A DNA stretch of 64,000 nucleotides from assembly GCA_013538805.1 (NCBI GenBank), contig JABXGR010000002.1, positions 124,001 to 188,000 of the forward strand, in the 5' to 3' direction. The translations under genes were made by a program, and so were the position numbers. The DNA is from Candidatus Nitrosocaldus schleperae (lineage in GTDB: Archaea; Thermoproteota; Nitrososphaeria; Nitrososphaerales; Nitrosocaldaceae). Of this stretch, positions 44,153 through 53,765 are shown in pieces; the first letter of the stretch is position 1, and each line of letters starts with the position of its first letter. The notes beneath the pieces were generated by a model, which was not told the DNA's origin, ran no database searches, and saw nothing but the letters and a program-made list of their open reading frames with translations.

Positions 44153-45521
44153 TCCCTTTCTTACTTACATCTGCACCTATCCTTACAAGATCATCTAGGA
44201 ACGATGGATATGAGACATCAACGCTGCTAAGCCCTCTAACTATTGAGTGCTCTGTGAGCATTGATGCTATGCAGAGTACCATGAACAGTCTATGATCATC
44301 ATAAGACTCTAGCATAGCATTCTTGAGAACCTTTGGGGGTGTTATGATGAGACCATCATCCAACTCTTTTACAACTGCTCCAAACTTACTCAACTCCCTA
44401 GCAAGGTTTGCTATCCTATCTGTCTCCTTGAACCTTGCATGTGCAACCCCCCTTATCTCAACACTGCCCTTGCTCTTTAATGCTAGTATAGCAAGAACAG
44501 GCAGTAGATCTGGTGTATCAGCAAGGTTAAATGCTCCACCATCAAGCATGCTTTCCTCAACATGAACCATACCTCTTCCAGTATCAACATGGATCCTAGC
44601 ACCCATATCCCTGAGTATATCAACTATCCTTGCATCCCCCTGAGGCAGTGTAAAGTCTAGGCCTTCAACCCTAACACTCCCACCAGCAAGTACACCAGCA
44701 GCAAGCATTATTGCTGCGCTAGAGAAGTCTCCTGGTACTGTAAAGTTTGCATGCTTGTACTCCTGTCTTGCTACTATATAATGCTTGTAATCATCGTTAT
44801 CAACTCTCGCTGAGAATGCTCTCATGACTGCTATTGTTGAGTCTATGTATGGTCTTGATACCTGCTCTCCCATGATACTCAACTCCACATCATGCATTGC
44901 GTATACAGATGGGATAAGGAGTGCAGAGATGAACTGGCTTGATATGCTACCAGTTATCCTTGCCTCTCCCCCTTTCATGCCGCCTCCATTGATGAGCAAT
45001 GGAGGGGTGCCATATGCAAGGGACCTACACTGTACTCCTAGTTGGTTAAGTGCATCAAGCAGAGGCTGCATAGGCCTCCTGTTAAGGCTAGCATCACCAT
45101 AGAGTAGAGTACTCCCTTCCTTTACCAATGATGATACTGCTGAGAGCATCCTTATAGTCGTGCCAGAGTTCTCTGCATCTATCTCCCTGTAACCAATGGT
45201 AAACTCCCTTCTTCCATGAACTATAAGCATCCTGCCCCTTCTCATGCTAGCATCACTATTGCTACTATTGCTACTACTACTGCTATTGCTACTACTATTG
45301 CTACTATCCTCATCATCCAACTCTATGTAGGAACCAAGTACCCTGCATCCATGTATTGTAGCATTAGTATCTCTGGCAAGTAGTGCATTCCTTATTATCG
45401 ATGCCTTGCCATCATCAACAAGCGAAGAGATAACTATTGCTCTATGCGTATAGCTCTTGCTTGGAGGGCATACTATGCTACCATCTATCCTTGAACGTTT
45501 AACCTCAACGCTATCCCTCAA
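44142..45521 (-). CDS. aroA: 3-phosphoshikimate 1-carboxyvinyltransferase (EPSP synthase)
   Basis: 459 residues. CPPSKSYTHRAIV near the N-terminus, GDFSSAAIMLAAGVL, RFKETDRI and SYDDHRLFM are EPSP synthase signatures. An insertion of some 25 Ser/Asn residues (about 76-100) interrupts the first domain, encoded by a triplet tract at 45252-45318. Start overlaps aroK end by 11 bases. 3' end meets the methyltransferase. Confidence 0.95.
   Translation of the reverse strand: MRDSVEVKRSRIDGSIVCPPSKSYTHRAIVISSLVDDGKASIIRNALLARDTNATIHGCRVLGSYIELDDEDSSNSSSNSSSSSNSSNSDASMRRGRMLIVHGRREFTIGYREIDAENSGTTIRMLSAVSSLVKEGSTLLYGDASLNRRPMQPLLDALNQLGVQCRSLAYGTPPLLINGGGMKGGEARITGSISSQFISALLIPSVYAMHDVELSIMGEQVSRPYIDSTIAVMRAFSARVDNDDYKHYIVARQEYKHANFTVPGDFSSAAIMLAAGVLAGGSVRVEGLDFTLPQGDARIVDILRDMGARIHVDTGRGMVHVEESMLDGGAFNLADTPDLLPVLAILALKSKGSVEIRGVAHARFKETDRIANLARELSKFGAVVKELDDGLIITPPKVLKNAMLESYDDHRLFMVLCIASMLTEHSIVRGLSSVDVSYPSFLDDLVRIGADVSKKGIIG
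45252..45318. repeat. Triplet repeat coding Ser/Asn run in EPSP synthase
   Basis: About 65 bases of GCTACT/ATTGCT-type triplets, read as AGC/AGT/AAT codons on the minus strand, between two conserved strands of the enzyme. Confidence 0.85.
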
Positions 45522-46419
45522 CTATGCTCACCGTTACCCTTGCCTTCTCATTACTTGCCTTACTCCTTATAACCTCTCCGTAGTTCTGCCATACAGATGC
45601 TATATCCTTAGCCTTGCTCTCGCTATCTGTTATTGCAGTAACTGCTGGACCATTACCACTTATACCTGCTGCTAGAGCACCTTGCTCAAGAGCATCCAAG
45701 ACAAGGTTGTATGGGATGGATAGGAGGGATGAGATTAGCACACCATTTAGTACCATAGCATCCCAATACCTCCCATCCTCTGCAAGCCTTAAAGCATGGT
45801 TGAAGTGCTCTACAAGCATGGGATGCCTAAGCCTCATAGGATCACTCCTCTTCACCCCCATAGGGAGGAGTATAACCACCTCTATCCTATCATCTACCTT
45901 CTCATGCTTGATTATCCTCCTAGCATGGTTATCAGTAATGAATATGCCACCAAAGTAGCATGCACAAGCATCATCGAATGCCCCAGTTATGCTCACCTTA
46001 CTCTCTATAGAGGCTGAGACAGCAGCATCTATAACCTTAAGATCTCTAGCAGTTATATCATCGCTCCCCTCCATGTTATCATCAACTAGACTATAGCATG
46101 CGAGTGCTATAGCATTTGATACAGCACTAGAACTCTTGAGACCATAGCCCATAGGTATACGTGATCTTATCTCTACAGCAATATCCTTATGCTTGAGCAT
46201 ATCATCTGGAATGATCCTCTTGATTATGTTATGGATGAATACTGCATCTCCTGTATTAGATACGATCCTACCTTCTCCATGGCCCATCCTTACAGCAACG
46301 TTGACCCCTAACCCTATACCAAGGGTTGAACCCTTGCCAGTTGGTATTGCATTAACTATGGATATTGCACCATGCATCTTCACCATTGCAATCCTAGCAC
46401 TGCTATCTGCTCTAGCCAT
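45511..46419 (-). CDS. aroK: Archaeal GHMP-type shikimate kinase
   Basis: 302 residues from MARADSSARI. HGAISIVNAIPTGKGSTLGI and the ATP loop IPMGYGLKSSSAVSNA define the archaeal GHMP shikimate kinase, unrelated to bacterial AroK. GGTGAT lies about 11 bases before this ATG; earlier ATGs at 46428 and 46443 overlap aroE. Phosphorylates shikimate for EPSP synthase, the next gene. Confidence 0.92.
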   Translation of the reverse strand: MARADSSARIAMVKMHGAISIVNAIPTGKGSTLGIGLGVNVAVRMGHGEGRIVSNTGDAVFIHNIIKRIIPDDMLKHKDIAVEIRSRIPMGYGLKSSSAVSNAIALACYSLVDDNMEGSDDITARDLKVIDAAVSASIESKVSITGAFDDACACYFGGIFITDNHARRIIKHEKVDDRIEVVILLPMGVKRSDPMRLRHPMLVEHFNHALRLAEDGRYWDAMVLNGVLISSLLSIPYNLVLDALEQGALAAGISGNGPAVTAITDSESKAKDIASVWQNYGEVIRSKASNEKARVTVSIVEG

Positions 46420-46420
46420 G

Positions 46421-47350
46421 CTATCCATGCCTATCACCAACATTATGCAAGTATCTTAGCACGGCATTGCTCATAACATCTCTAGGTGCATCTATACCAA
46501 GCCAGATATCCAATGCCTTTGCACCCTGCTCTACAAGCATCTCATAGCCATATATGACCATAGCATTTGCGTTTAGAGCATTCCTTATCAGTCTAGTCTC
46601 CATAGGCCTATAGACTAGATCATAGACTATGCTCTTACTATCTATATCACTGCTAGCAAGTATGCTAAGATCCTCATAACCATGGTAGCCTTGCATGCCT
46701 ATGGGGGTAGCATTAACTATGAGATGTGATTGCTTGGAGTACATCTTAGCATATTCAAGTTGTACTATCCTACATTCTATACCATTGCTAACTGCCATCT
46801 CGTATAATGCCTTAGCCTTAGCATTATCATCAACACTCCTGCTAGCAATTATCACCTCGCCAACATGCTCATCAATCAATGCTATAAGAACTGCCCTAGC
46901 AGCACCACCAGCACCCATGATCATCACACTCTTACCCCTCAATTCTATACCTCTCCTCCTCAATGGCTGGATGAAGCCATAAACATCTGTATTGTAGCCC
47001 TTAAGCCTTGTACCATCAACCTTAACAGTGTTTACTGCATTTACCCTCTTGCAGAGAGTGTCTAGATCATCAAGCATATCCATTATCCTTATCTTGTGAG
47101 GTATGGTTACATTGAAGCCTAATGCTCTCTCCCTAAGCATCTTAATGGTAGTAGCCAACTCATGCTCCTTAACCCTCATAGCGATGTACCTATAACCAAG
47201 CCCTAGAGAAGAGAATACGGCATTATGCATCACTGGGGATAGAGAATGCTCTACAGGGTCACCGATGACACAGAAGATCTTGCCATTGTTCTTACAAAGA
47301 CTATTGCTACTGTTACTACTGCTACCAATGCAACTTTTATTATCTATCAT
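46421..47350 (-). CDS. aroE: Shikimate dehydrogenase
   Basis: 309 residues. DPVEHSLSPVMHN substrate site, NVTIPHKIRI (catalytic Lys), GYNTDVYGF (Asp) and the NADP loop GAGGAARAVL. The first 20 residues include a Ser/Asn run (SSSNSSNS) from triplet repeats at 47301-47325. Follows aroD after 122 bases. Confidence 0.95.
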   Translation of the reverse strand: MIDNKSCIGSSSNSSNSLCKNNGKIFCVIGDPVEHSLSPVMHNAVFSSLGLGYRYIAMRVKEHELATTIKMLRERALGFNVTIPHKIRIMDMLDDLDTLCKRVNAVNTVKVDGTRLKGYNTDVYGFIQPLRRRGIELRGKSVMIMGAGGAARAVLIALIDEHVGEVIIASRSVDDNAKAKALYEMAVSNGIECRIVQLEYAKMYSKQSHLIVNATPIGMQGYHGYEDLSILASSDIDSKSIVYDLVYRPMETRLIRNALNANAMVIYGYEMLVEQGAKALDIWLGIDAPRDVMSNAVLRYLHNVGDRHG

Positions 47351-47472
47351 AATGCTACTACTGCACTCCTTCTTCTCCTTCTATTACTACCTTTATTTAT
47401 CATTACTCATCATATACCATCTTTGGCTGGGTTGGGTTGGGTTGATTGATTGATCCATCACTCCCTTACCAT

Positions 47473-48246
47473 CTATACATGCATCTCATGCAATACAGAG
47501 CCTATAAGCCCTGCTACCATATCTATGGTAGATCTGTCATTCCTTATGCCTTTTGCATAACCCTTCTCATCCATGACCTTGTATATCATTCTCATCTGCT
47601 TTAGCGTAAGTTGGGATGGTGCTAGAGGTTTGTCTAGGGCAGCGTATGTGAATGGTGCACCAAGCATTGTGCATAGTACCCTTGATGCTAATCCATGCTC
47701 CCCCATACAGAATGCTACCAGTCTGATGCTATCATTTATCACATCATAGAGTGAGAGTATGCTCTCATTATCTTCAATACTCTTTGCCATAGTTACCATC
47801 TTCACATTCTTGCTATACTTTAACATCCCATCCATTATCTCTGCAAGTCTATTCCTGCCTGGTGTATGGTTGAAGTCATGGTATGATATGAGAAGATCAC
47901 AGTTGAGTGCCCTCAGATGATCATACAACTCCTCATCCCTCTCTAAAGTCTTGTACTCAACATCAAGCAGCATTGGTCTGAACGATGCTAACCTCTTCAG
48001 CACCATAAGCCTCTCAGCCTCACTACCGTTGAAGGCTCCTCCTTCATCCCTGCTTCTGCATGTGAAGATCATCCTATCTCTATGCTCCATAACCACATCT
48101 AGCATATCGCTTATAGCATCCTTGCTGGAGTAATCGAACCTAACCTCTACCATATCTGAACCCTCGTTGAATGCTCTTGCTACATCTACTGCAAGGTTCT
48201 TGCTGTTATCTCTTGCCTGTATGCTTGTACATATCCTAATACTCAT
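47473..48246 (-). CDS. aroD: 3-dehydroquinate dehydratase, type I
   Basis: 257 residues. MVEVRFDY strand, the ISYHDFNHTPG segment with catalytic His, and the Schiff-base Lys in VKMVTMAKS define the type I enzyme. Converts 3-dehydroquinate to 3-dehydroshikimate. Spaced 91 bases from aroB'. Confidence 0.95.
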   Translation of the reverse strand: MSIRICTSIQARDNSKNLAVDVARAFNEGSDMVEVRFDYSSKDAISDMLDVVMEHRDRMIFTCRSRDEGGAFNGSEAERLMVLKRLASFRPMLLDVEYKTLERDEELYDHLRALNCDLLISYHDFNHTPGRNRLAEIMDGMLKYSKNVKMVTMAKSIEDNESILSLYDVINDSIRLVAFCMGEHGLASRVLCTMLGAPFTYAALDKPLAPSQLTLKQMRMIYKVMDEKGYAKGIRNDRSTIDMVAGLIGSVLHEMHV

Positions 48247-48337
48247 CGTTGATCACCATATGCTCTAAATACATGCTAGTGCATCAACCATACATGTAAC
48301 CAACCCATATAACCAACAACTACTTTCATCTATAGTG

Positions 48338-49468
48338 TTACTTCTCAAGGATGAACTCATCAACCTCTATGCCAAAGTGCCTCCCCTTACTACCCTTTGC
48401 ATATACAAGCACTTCATCCCCAACCTTAAGATCTGTAACAGATATTAGCCTGTTATCCTTGCCTACAAGCCTTATAGTCTCTGCATTCTGAACTATTATG
48501 CTACCCTCCTCCTTTACCCCATCTAGATCAACCTCAGCCTTAACAAGCCTCATAGGTCTAGTCTCTATCTTAACCCTTCCAACTATAGCATTCCTAGCCT
48601 TCCCATCCTTATTCACTATGAGCACCTCATCCCCAGCCTCGATCTCTGAGAGGTACTTTGTCTTGCCATCTGGCATGAGTGTGTAGCAGTGCACTGCCCC
48701 AGCATTAACCCTGAACGGTCTTGGCGATGTGAACTCAGAGCCTATAGCCTCATTATGCATGAGGAATAGAAAGTTTGCCCTACTTCCTATAAGCATCCCC
48801 TCTCCAACCTTCAGCATCGATGCTGTATCTATGCATGCTCTCTCTCCAACACCAGAGTCCCTCACATCCTTCACTATTGCATATACAAGTTTGAACTCCT
48901 TACTCTGCATATAAACAAGACTCTGTCTAACACTTGCTATATCACTAGCCTCTAGCACAACACCATCAACTCCTACTTGGAGCACGTTGAGCAATGTTCT
49001 AACCTCATTGGCATCCCTTGCATATGCTAGTATCATACTCTTCATACCCTGTAACTTTGCTATTATATTCTCTAGCGGTATTATCTTCCAATCATCAGCA
49101 TCTACAAGCACAAAATCAGCATCATGCTTTGCTGCATCAACTATGGTATCCTCATCACTCTTGCTCTTTACCTTTACAAGTAATCCAGCCTTCTTGCCAT
49201 TGCTCTTTGCCTTGATGAGTTCATCAATGCTTGAGCATACCTTCATATGAGCATCATCACTATCATACACTGTTATAAAGTAATCAAGTGATGAGGGAGA
49301 TAATGATGATAATGATAATGATGATGGATCTATGTAGATGTGCTTTATACCCTCATCCCTAAGTTGGGATAGGAGAGATTCTATCTTACCTAGAGGCTTA
49401 ACTATCAGGATTTTACCTTTGCCAATACCGTCTGACATGCTCTTACTAACTGACATGCTCTTACTCAC
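48338..49468 (-). CDS. aroB': 3-dehydroquinate synthase II
   Basis: 376 residues of the archaeal AroB' family (MJ1249 type), using 2-amino-3,7-dideoxy-D-threo-hept-6-ulosonate and NAD+. Conserved [11 protein letters not shown] and [24 protein letters not shown] regions. The N-terminus [12 protein letters not shown] is a tandem duplication of an 18-base unit (49432-49467); Met11 could be the ancestral start. ATG overlaps the previous gene by four bases. Confidence 0.94.
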   Translation of the reverse strand: MSKSMSVSKSMSDGIGKGKILIVKPLGKIESLLSQLRDEGIKHIYIDPSSLSLSSLSPSSLDYFITVYDSDDAHMKVCSSIDELIKAKSNGKKAGLLVKVKSKSDEDTIVDAAKHDADFVLVDADDWKIIPLENIIAKLQGMKSMILAYARDANEVRTLLNVLQVGVDGVVLEASDIASVRQSLVYMQSKEFKLVYAIVKDVRDSGVGERACIDTASMLKVGEGMLIGSRANFLFLMHNEAIGSEFTSPRPFRVNAGAVHCYTLMPDGKTKYLSEIEAGDEVLIVNKDGKARNAIVGRVKIETRPMRLVKAEVDLDGVKEEGSIIVQNAETIRLVGKDNRLISVTDLKVGDEVLVYAKGSKGRHFGIEVDEFILEK

Positions 49469-50250
49469 TCACCTATCTCCTTCAACGCCTCTTTAACACT
49501 TGCATTCTCAAATATTATGCTTGCTAGAGCCCTTATCATGGCTGGAGGGTCTCTATGCTGGAATATGTTCCTGCCAAATGTAACACCTACTGCTCCAGCC
49601 TCCATTGCCCCTTTTGTCATCTCCAACACCTCCTCATCACTGCTTGCCTTTGGGCCCCCTGCAATAACTATGGGTACAGGACATCCCTTGACTACCCTCC
49701 TAAAGCTGTCAGGATCTCCAGTATATACAGTCTTCACAATATCTGCACCAGCCTCAGCACCAACCCTTGCTGTATGTGCAACAACATCTGGATCGTGTGG
49801 GTTCTTTATATTCTCGCCTCTAGGATACATCATTGCTATGAATGGCATATTCCACTCTATGCATTTGCTTGCTACATGCCCTAGCTTGATGAGCATCTCA
49901 GGCTCCTCTTTGGAGCCTATGTTTATATGCACAGATACACCATCAGCACCAAGCCTAACAGCATCCTCAACGCTACCCATAAGCACTTTCCTGTTCGGTG
50001 CAGGACCAAGGCTTGTGCTGCCTGAGAGATGGACTATTATACCAACCTTGCTTGGTCTAGGCATGCTCCTTAATATACCCTTGTTAACTAGCACGCTTGT
50101 AAGCCCAGAATCCTCACACCTGTATATCATGCTATGGATATCATCTATCCCTGCTATTGGGCCAGATGATATGCCATGGTCCATTGGGATGCAGAGCATC
50201 TTCCCATCCCTGAGTATCCTGCTTAGCCTAACCTCCCTCCCAGTAACCAT
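49465..50250 (-). CDS. aroA': 2-amino-3,7-dideoxy-D-threo-hept-6-ulosonate synthase
   Basis: 261 residues, class I aldolase fold of the archaeal AroA' type (MJ0400-like); CIPMDHGISSGPIAGI near the N-terminus, MMYPRGE and VIAGGPKAS blocks. Starts the archaeal pathway from aspartate semialdehyde and a 6-deoxy-5-ketofructose derivative, bypassing DAHP. First gene of the aro operon; promoter at about 50268-50285. Confidence 0.93.
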   Translation of the reverse strand: MVTGREVRLSRILRDGKMLCIPMDHGISSGPIAGIDDIHSMIYRCEDSGLTSVLVNKGILRSMPRPSKVGIIVHLSGSTSLGPAPNRKVLMGSVEDAVRLGADGVSVHINIGSKEEPEMLIKLGHVASKCIEWNMPFIAMMYPRGENIKNPHDPDVVAHTARVGAEAGADIVKTVYTGDPDSFRRVVKGCPVPIVIAGGPKASSDEEVLEMTKGAMEAGAVGVTFGRNIFQHRDPPAMIRALASIIFENASVKEALKEIGE

Positions 50251-50267
50251 AGGGAAGAAGAAAAATG

Positions 50268-50285
50268 AACCTATTTAAAAAAGTT
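50268..50285 (-). promoter_or_regulatory. Promoter of the aro operon
   Basis: Minus-strand ACTTTTTTAAATAGGTTC, a strong BRE/TATA-like element 20-35 bases before the first aro ATG. Confidence 0.5.
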
Positions 50286-50359
50286 GTTAAGGTTGAAAAG
50301 CATTAGTCCTTTTACCTTACCTTGCCTTATGTTATGATAGCCTATCTACAAGCTGTAAC

Positions 50360-50595
50360 CTAAGATACGATCTCTGCTGTTGCAAATCTGTTTGCAACAT
50401 TGGATATCCTTATCTTGTACTCCTTACCAATCTCTGCTCCATGCACGAATATAACAAACCCCTTGATCCTTGCAACACCATCGCCCTTCTTGCTCATCTC
50501 ATCTATCCTTACTGTGTACTCCTGTCCCTTCTCTACTGGCTTTGGTCTTATATCGAAGCCTGTATTTCTTTTCGTACGTTACACCTCCTACTCAT
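50360..50595 (-). CDS. TRAM-domain RNA-binding protein with no standard start in frame
   Basis: The minus-strand frame ending at 50360 codes a clear TRAM domain (KPVEKGQEYTVRIDEMSKKG, GDGVARIKGFVIFVHGAE, NVANRFATAEIVS). The open part reaches back to 50578, where a stop occurs, and holds no ATG, GTG or TTG before the domain; an ACG at 50575 is the only near-cognate. An ATG at 50595 opens another frame (MSRRCNVRKEIQ) that would join the domain after a one-base frameshift. GGAGGTG is at about 50584-50590. Either a sequencing or natural frameshift, or an unusual start. TRAM proteins bind RNA. Confidence 0.65.
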
Positions 50596-50735
50596 CTTCT
50601 AGGTACCTAAATATAAATTAATGGATAGGATGATGTGTGTAGTGAGGTAAAAGGTTAACATCACATATGTTGATGCTGGTTACTGCAATGTATATATGGT
50701 AAACGTTAAATATGATATAGTGATGGTGCATATCA

Positions 50736-50978
50736 ATGAGTAGTGAAGTTAGTCAGGATGTAAAGACTATAGATGTTAGAGGCTTATTCTGCCCAGAACC
50801 AGTGTTTAGAACAAAGATTGCAATGGAGAGGCTCTCCGTTGGTAGTATGCTTAAGGTTATTGCTGATGATCCAGATGCTGAAGAGGATATAAAGCGATGG
50901 GTTCAAAGAACTGGTCATGAACTGATCAGCCTAAGTAAGGAAGGGAGCAATCTGATCTTCCTTATAAAGAAGAAGTAG
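50736..50978 (+). CDS. tusA: TusA/SirA-like sulfur carrier
   Basis: 80 residues, with the CPEP motif (Cys19) and the beta-alpha-beta TusA fold (IDVRGLFCPEPV ... LKVIADDPDAEEDIKRW). Carries persulfide sulfur in tRNA thiolation or sulfur transfer. Directly upstream of the cysteine synthase gene (18-base gap), so probably in one transcript. Confidence 0.92.
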   Translation: MSSEVSQDVKTIDVRGLFCPEPVFRTKIAMERLSVGSMLKVIADDPDAEEDIKRWVQRTGHELISLSKEGSNLIFLIKKK

Positions 50979-50996
50979 CAAGAGAGGAGATATAAG

Positions 50997-52019
50997 ATGA
51001 AGGTATTGACACCAGAACTCCTGAATAAGATAGGGAATACACCATTGATAGAGTTGAGATCATTCTCAAGTAACAGGGTAAGGATACTTGCAAAGTTGGA
51101 GTGGTTCAATCCCTTTGGTTCTGTTAAGGATAGAGCAGCATACTGGATGTTCAAGGATGCAGAGGGTAAAGGCTTGATAGCAAGAGGCAAGCATGTTATA
51201 ATAGAGCCAACATCTGGCAACACTGGTATAGCACTTACAGGGATAGCAAGGCTCTTAGGCTATGAGGTTGAGATAGTCATACCTGAGAAGGCTAGTGAAG
51301 AGACAAAGAACATCCTTAGATCGTTAGGGGCAAACCTATACGAGACATCAGATGATCTCTGCCCTAGGGTTGGTGTTGGCACTGATCAGAGCATCTCTCT
51401 AGCAAAGGCTATAGCAAGGGCAAGGCCAGACAAGTACTATATGCCCAACCAGTATGAGAATGATGCCAACTTCCTTGCACACTACGAGGGTACTGGTCCT
51501 GAGATATGGATGCAGACGAATGGTATGGTAACACACTTTGTAGCAGGGGTTGGTACTGGAGGCACTATAACTGGTGTAGGGCTATACTTGAAGGAGAGGA
51601 GCAAGGCTATAAGGGTTATAGCAGTTCAGCCCCAGAGGCAGCATCTTATCCAAGGGCTCAGGAACTTTGAAGAGTCAAATGTGCCAGCACTATTTGAGCG
51701 TAGAGCAGGTGTTGTTGATGAATGGTATACTATAACAAATGAGGAGTCATTCAAGATGGTTAAGGAACTGTATGAGAGGGAGAGGCTTCTAGTAGGACCA
51801 TCATCTGGCTGTGTAATGGCTGCAGCATGCAAGGTTAAGGATAGGCTAGAGTCTGTAGCAGAGGATGGTGATGGTAGAGGGGAGAAGATAATAGTTGTAG
51901 TATTTGCAGATAATGGTAGAAAGTTCAGAAGCCTTTATGCCCAGCAGGGCGTATTCAGTGATGAGGAGTTTGATGATGCATTAAGGAATGCTGTTATGCT
52001 TGGTGAATCTTTCTTCTAA
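50997..52019 (+). CDS. Cysteine synthase-family PLP enzyme
   Basis: 340 residues. GNTPLIEL, PLP lysine K44 in PFGSVKDRA, PTSGNTGIAL and GVGTGGTITG are the O-acetylserine sulfhydrylase signatures. Archaeal relatives use O-phosphoserine or O-acetylserine; the choice is not visible. A Cys-containing stretch ETSDDLCPRVG and the ending YAQQGVFSDEEFD resemble CysM-type enzymes fed by a sulfur carrier, in keeping with tusA just before it. Confidence 0.9.
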   Translation: MKVLTPELLNKIGNTPLIELRSFSSNRVRILAKLEWFNPFGSVKDRAAYWMFKDAEGKGLIARGKHVIIEPTSGNTGIALTGIARLLGYEVEIVIPEKASEETKNILRSLGANLYETSDDLCPRVGVGTDQSISLAKAIARARPDKYYMPNQYENDANFLAHYEGTGPEIWMQTNGMVTHFVAGVGTGGTITGVGLYLKERSKAIRVIAVQPQRQHLIQGLRNFEESNVPALFERRAGVVDEWYTITNEESFKMVKELYERERLLVGPSSGCVMAAACKVKDRLESVAEDGDGRGEKIIVVVFADNGRKFRSLYAQQGVFSDEEFDDALRNAVMLGESFF

Positions 52020-52099
52020 TTTATTATACAGAGATAAAGATGTTAATGAACAACCATCTTTAAGTACAGGCTAGGGTATTAGGGTATTGCAATTTGCAA

Positions 52100-53092
52100 T
52101 CATCTGTTGTTATGATGATACTTCTCAGCAAGGTATCTTTCAGCATCTAGGGCAGCCATGCATCCAAACCCAGCAGCAGTTATAGCCTGCCTATACACTG
52201 GATCATGCACATCCCCAGCAACGAATACCCCATCTATGTTGCTCTTTGTGCGTTCTCTAACCCTTATGTAGCCATACTCATCCATATCTATCTGACCCTT
52301 GAATATCTGTGTGTTAGGCTCATGCCCTATAGCAATGAATATACCTCCACACTTCAACTCATACCTCTTATCACTAGTCAGATCCCTTATGAGTACAGCA
52401 TTAACCTTTCTATCCCCAAGTATATCCTCAACGATAGAGTTCCATACAAAGCTTATCTTGGGGTTTGTGAATGCCCTCTCCTGCAGTATCTTGCTTGCCC
52501 TCAACCTATCCCTCCTATGCACTATCTGAACCTTGTTTGCAAACTTTGTTAGGAAGAGCGCCTCCTCAACTGCACTATCCCCTCCTCCTACTACAACCAA
52601 ATCCTCGCCCTTGAAGAATGGACCATCGCATGTTGCACAGTACGATACACCTTTGCCAGCAAACCTCTCCTCACTCTTAAGTCCTAACTTCCTTGGTGAT
52701 GCTCCAGTAGCAATTATAACTGCATCTGCCTCAAACCTCTTATCCACAGTGTTTATTATGAATGGATTGTGCATGAAATCAACGCTTGTAGCAACATCAT
52801 CCAGTATAGTTGCTCCAAACCTCTCTGCCTGAGCACGCATATTCATCATCAACTCTGGTCCAAATATCCCATGGGGAAAGCCTGGGAAGTTCTCTACAGT
52901 GCCTGTATTCATCAACTGCCCTCCTGGAAGGTTTCCACTTATCACAAGCGTATCCAACTTTGCCCTTGCAGTGTATATTGCAGCAGTAAGACCTGCAGGA
53001 CCAGAGCCAAGGATTATAACTGAGTACTTATCCTTGAGCTCTCCACCACCCTCCTCCATCGATATTGTTGATAGTTGTATGGAGTTGGACAT
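52100..53092 (-). CDS. trxB: Thioredoxin reductase
   Basis: 330 residues. FAD loop GSGPAG (29-34), redox pair C152-A-T-C155 (SYCATCDGPFF), NADPH loop GGGDSAVEEA and the FVAGDVHDP FAD block near the end. The first 20 residues are an extra Ser/Gly-rich tail. Diverges from the DCC-type gene over an AATTTAAAT-rich bidirectional promoter. Confidence 0.94.
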   Translation of the reverse strand: MSNSIQLSTISMEEGGGELKDKYSVIILGSGPAGLTAAIYTARAKLDTLVISGNLPGGQLMNTGTVENFPGFPHGIFGPELMMNMRAQAERFGATILDDVATSVDFMHNPFIINTVDKRFEADAVIIATGASPRKLGLKSEERFAGKGVSYCATCDGPFFKGEDLVVVGGGDSAVEEALFLTKFANKVQIVHRRDRLRASKILQERAFTNPKISFVWNSIVEDILGDRKVNAVLIRDLTSDKRYELKCGGIFIAIGHEPNTQIFKGQIDMDEYGYIRVRERTKSNIDGVFVAGDVHDPVYRQAITAAGFGCMAALDAERYLAEKYHHNNR

Positions 53093-53148
53093 GGGAGAGC
53101 ATCAAAGCAAACCTTATTTAAATCATGATATGATATTACTCATAAGTG

Positions 53149-53637
53149 ATGGTCTCACAATCTCCTCCACTACTACTGTATGATGATGGTTGCTACTACT
53201 GTACAAGGTTTGCCTTCTTAGTGTATAGGCTCTATGCTTGGATGGGGAGCATGATCATGCTTGTAGGGTTTAACAGCACAGAGGGTTACAGGATTAGGTC
53301 TATACTATCTAAGCACTGTAGTAATGATCCAGATAGTATGTTCTGGCTACTGTACATCAACCACGATCGTATCAAGGCATATGGGGGTAGGGTTGCATTA
53401 TTCAGGCTTGTTATAGAACTTATCAGGTCAGCATACACGGTAGTTGTAAGAAGGTGTGTAATAAACAACCATAACCATAATCTACGCATCATGGATTATG
53501 GATACTATAGTAATGCTGATGCATGTAGGGTATTAATGCAAGGGAGATGTACTATCCTATCGAGAGTGATAAGCCTACTTGGTAAGGGCGAGAGTATAAC
53601 CATCGAGTATAACCATATGCTATCAAAAATAGATTAG
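53149..53637 (+). CDS. DCC-type (DUF393-like) thiol protein
   Basis: About 162 residues. Near the N-terminus LLLYDDGCYYCTRFA gives a thioredoxin-like strand and CxxC motif as in DUF393/DCC proteins (consensus YDGxCxxC); here DDGCYYC is a variant. A hydrophobic stretch spans about 25-42. The sequence GTGATG allows GTG or the chosen ATG. Divergent from trxB, so reduction by thioredoxin is plausible. Assignment is moderate. Confidence 0.65.
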   Translation: MVSQSPPLLLYDDGCYYCTRFAFLVYRLYAWMGSMIMLVGFNSTEGYRIRSILSKHCSNDPDSMFWLLYINHDRIKAYGGRVALFRLVIELIRSAYTVVVRRCVINNHNHNLRIMDYGYYSNADACRVLMQGRCTILSRVISLLGKGESITIEYNHMLSKID

Positions 53638-53727
53638 TTATTCTTTAGGCTAGTAGTAGTTATGGGTTATGGCAGTATTTACATGACAGGAGGTTGTTCT
53701 TTATCCTGTGGAGCAAGTAGCATCTTC

Positions 53728-53765
53728 TTAAGGTTCTACGCTTACCTTAAGGTTCTACGCTTACC
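53728..53765. repeat. Perfect tandem duplication at the 3' end of thi4
   Basis: The 19-base unit TTAAGGTTCTACGCTTACC occurs twice head to tail (53728-53746 and 53747-53765). The thi4 stop codon lies at the start of the second copy, so the first copy is a non-coding remnant of the gene end: a recent slippage duplication. Confidence 0.9.

Noticed and set aside
53650-53765. Thiamine riboswitch near thi4
   Set aside because: The repeat is at the 3' end of the gene and has no TPP-aptamer features; the 5' leader of thi4 is only short AT-rich sequence.
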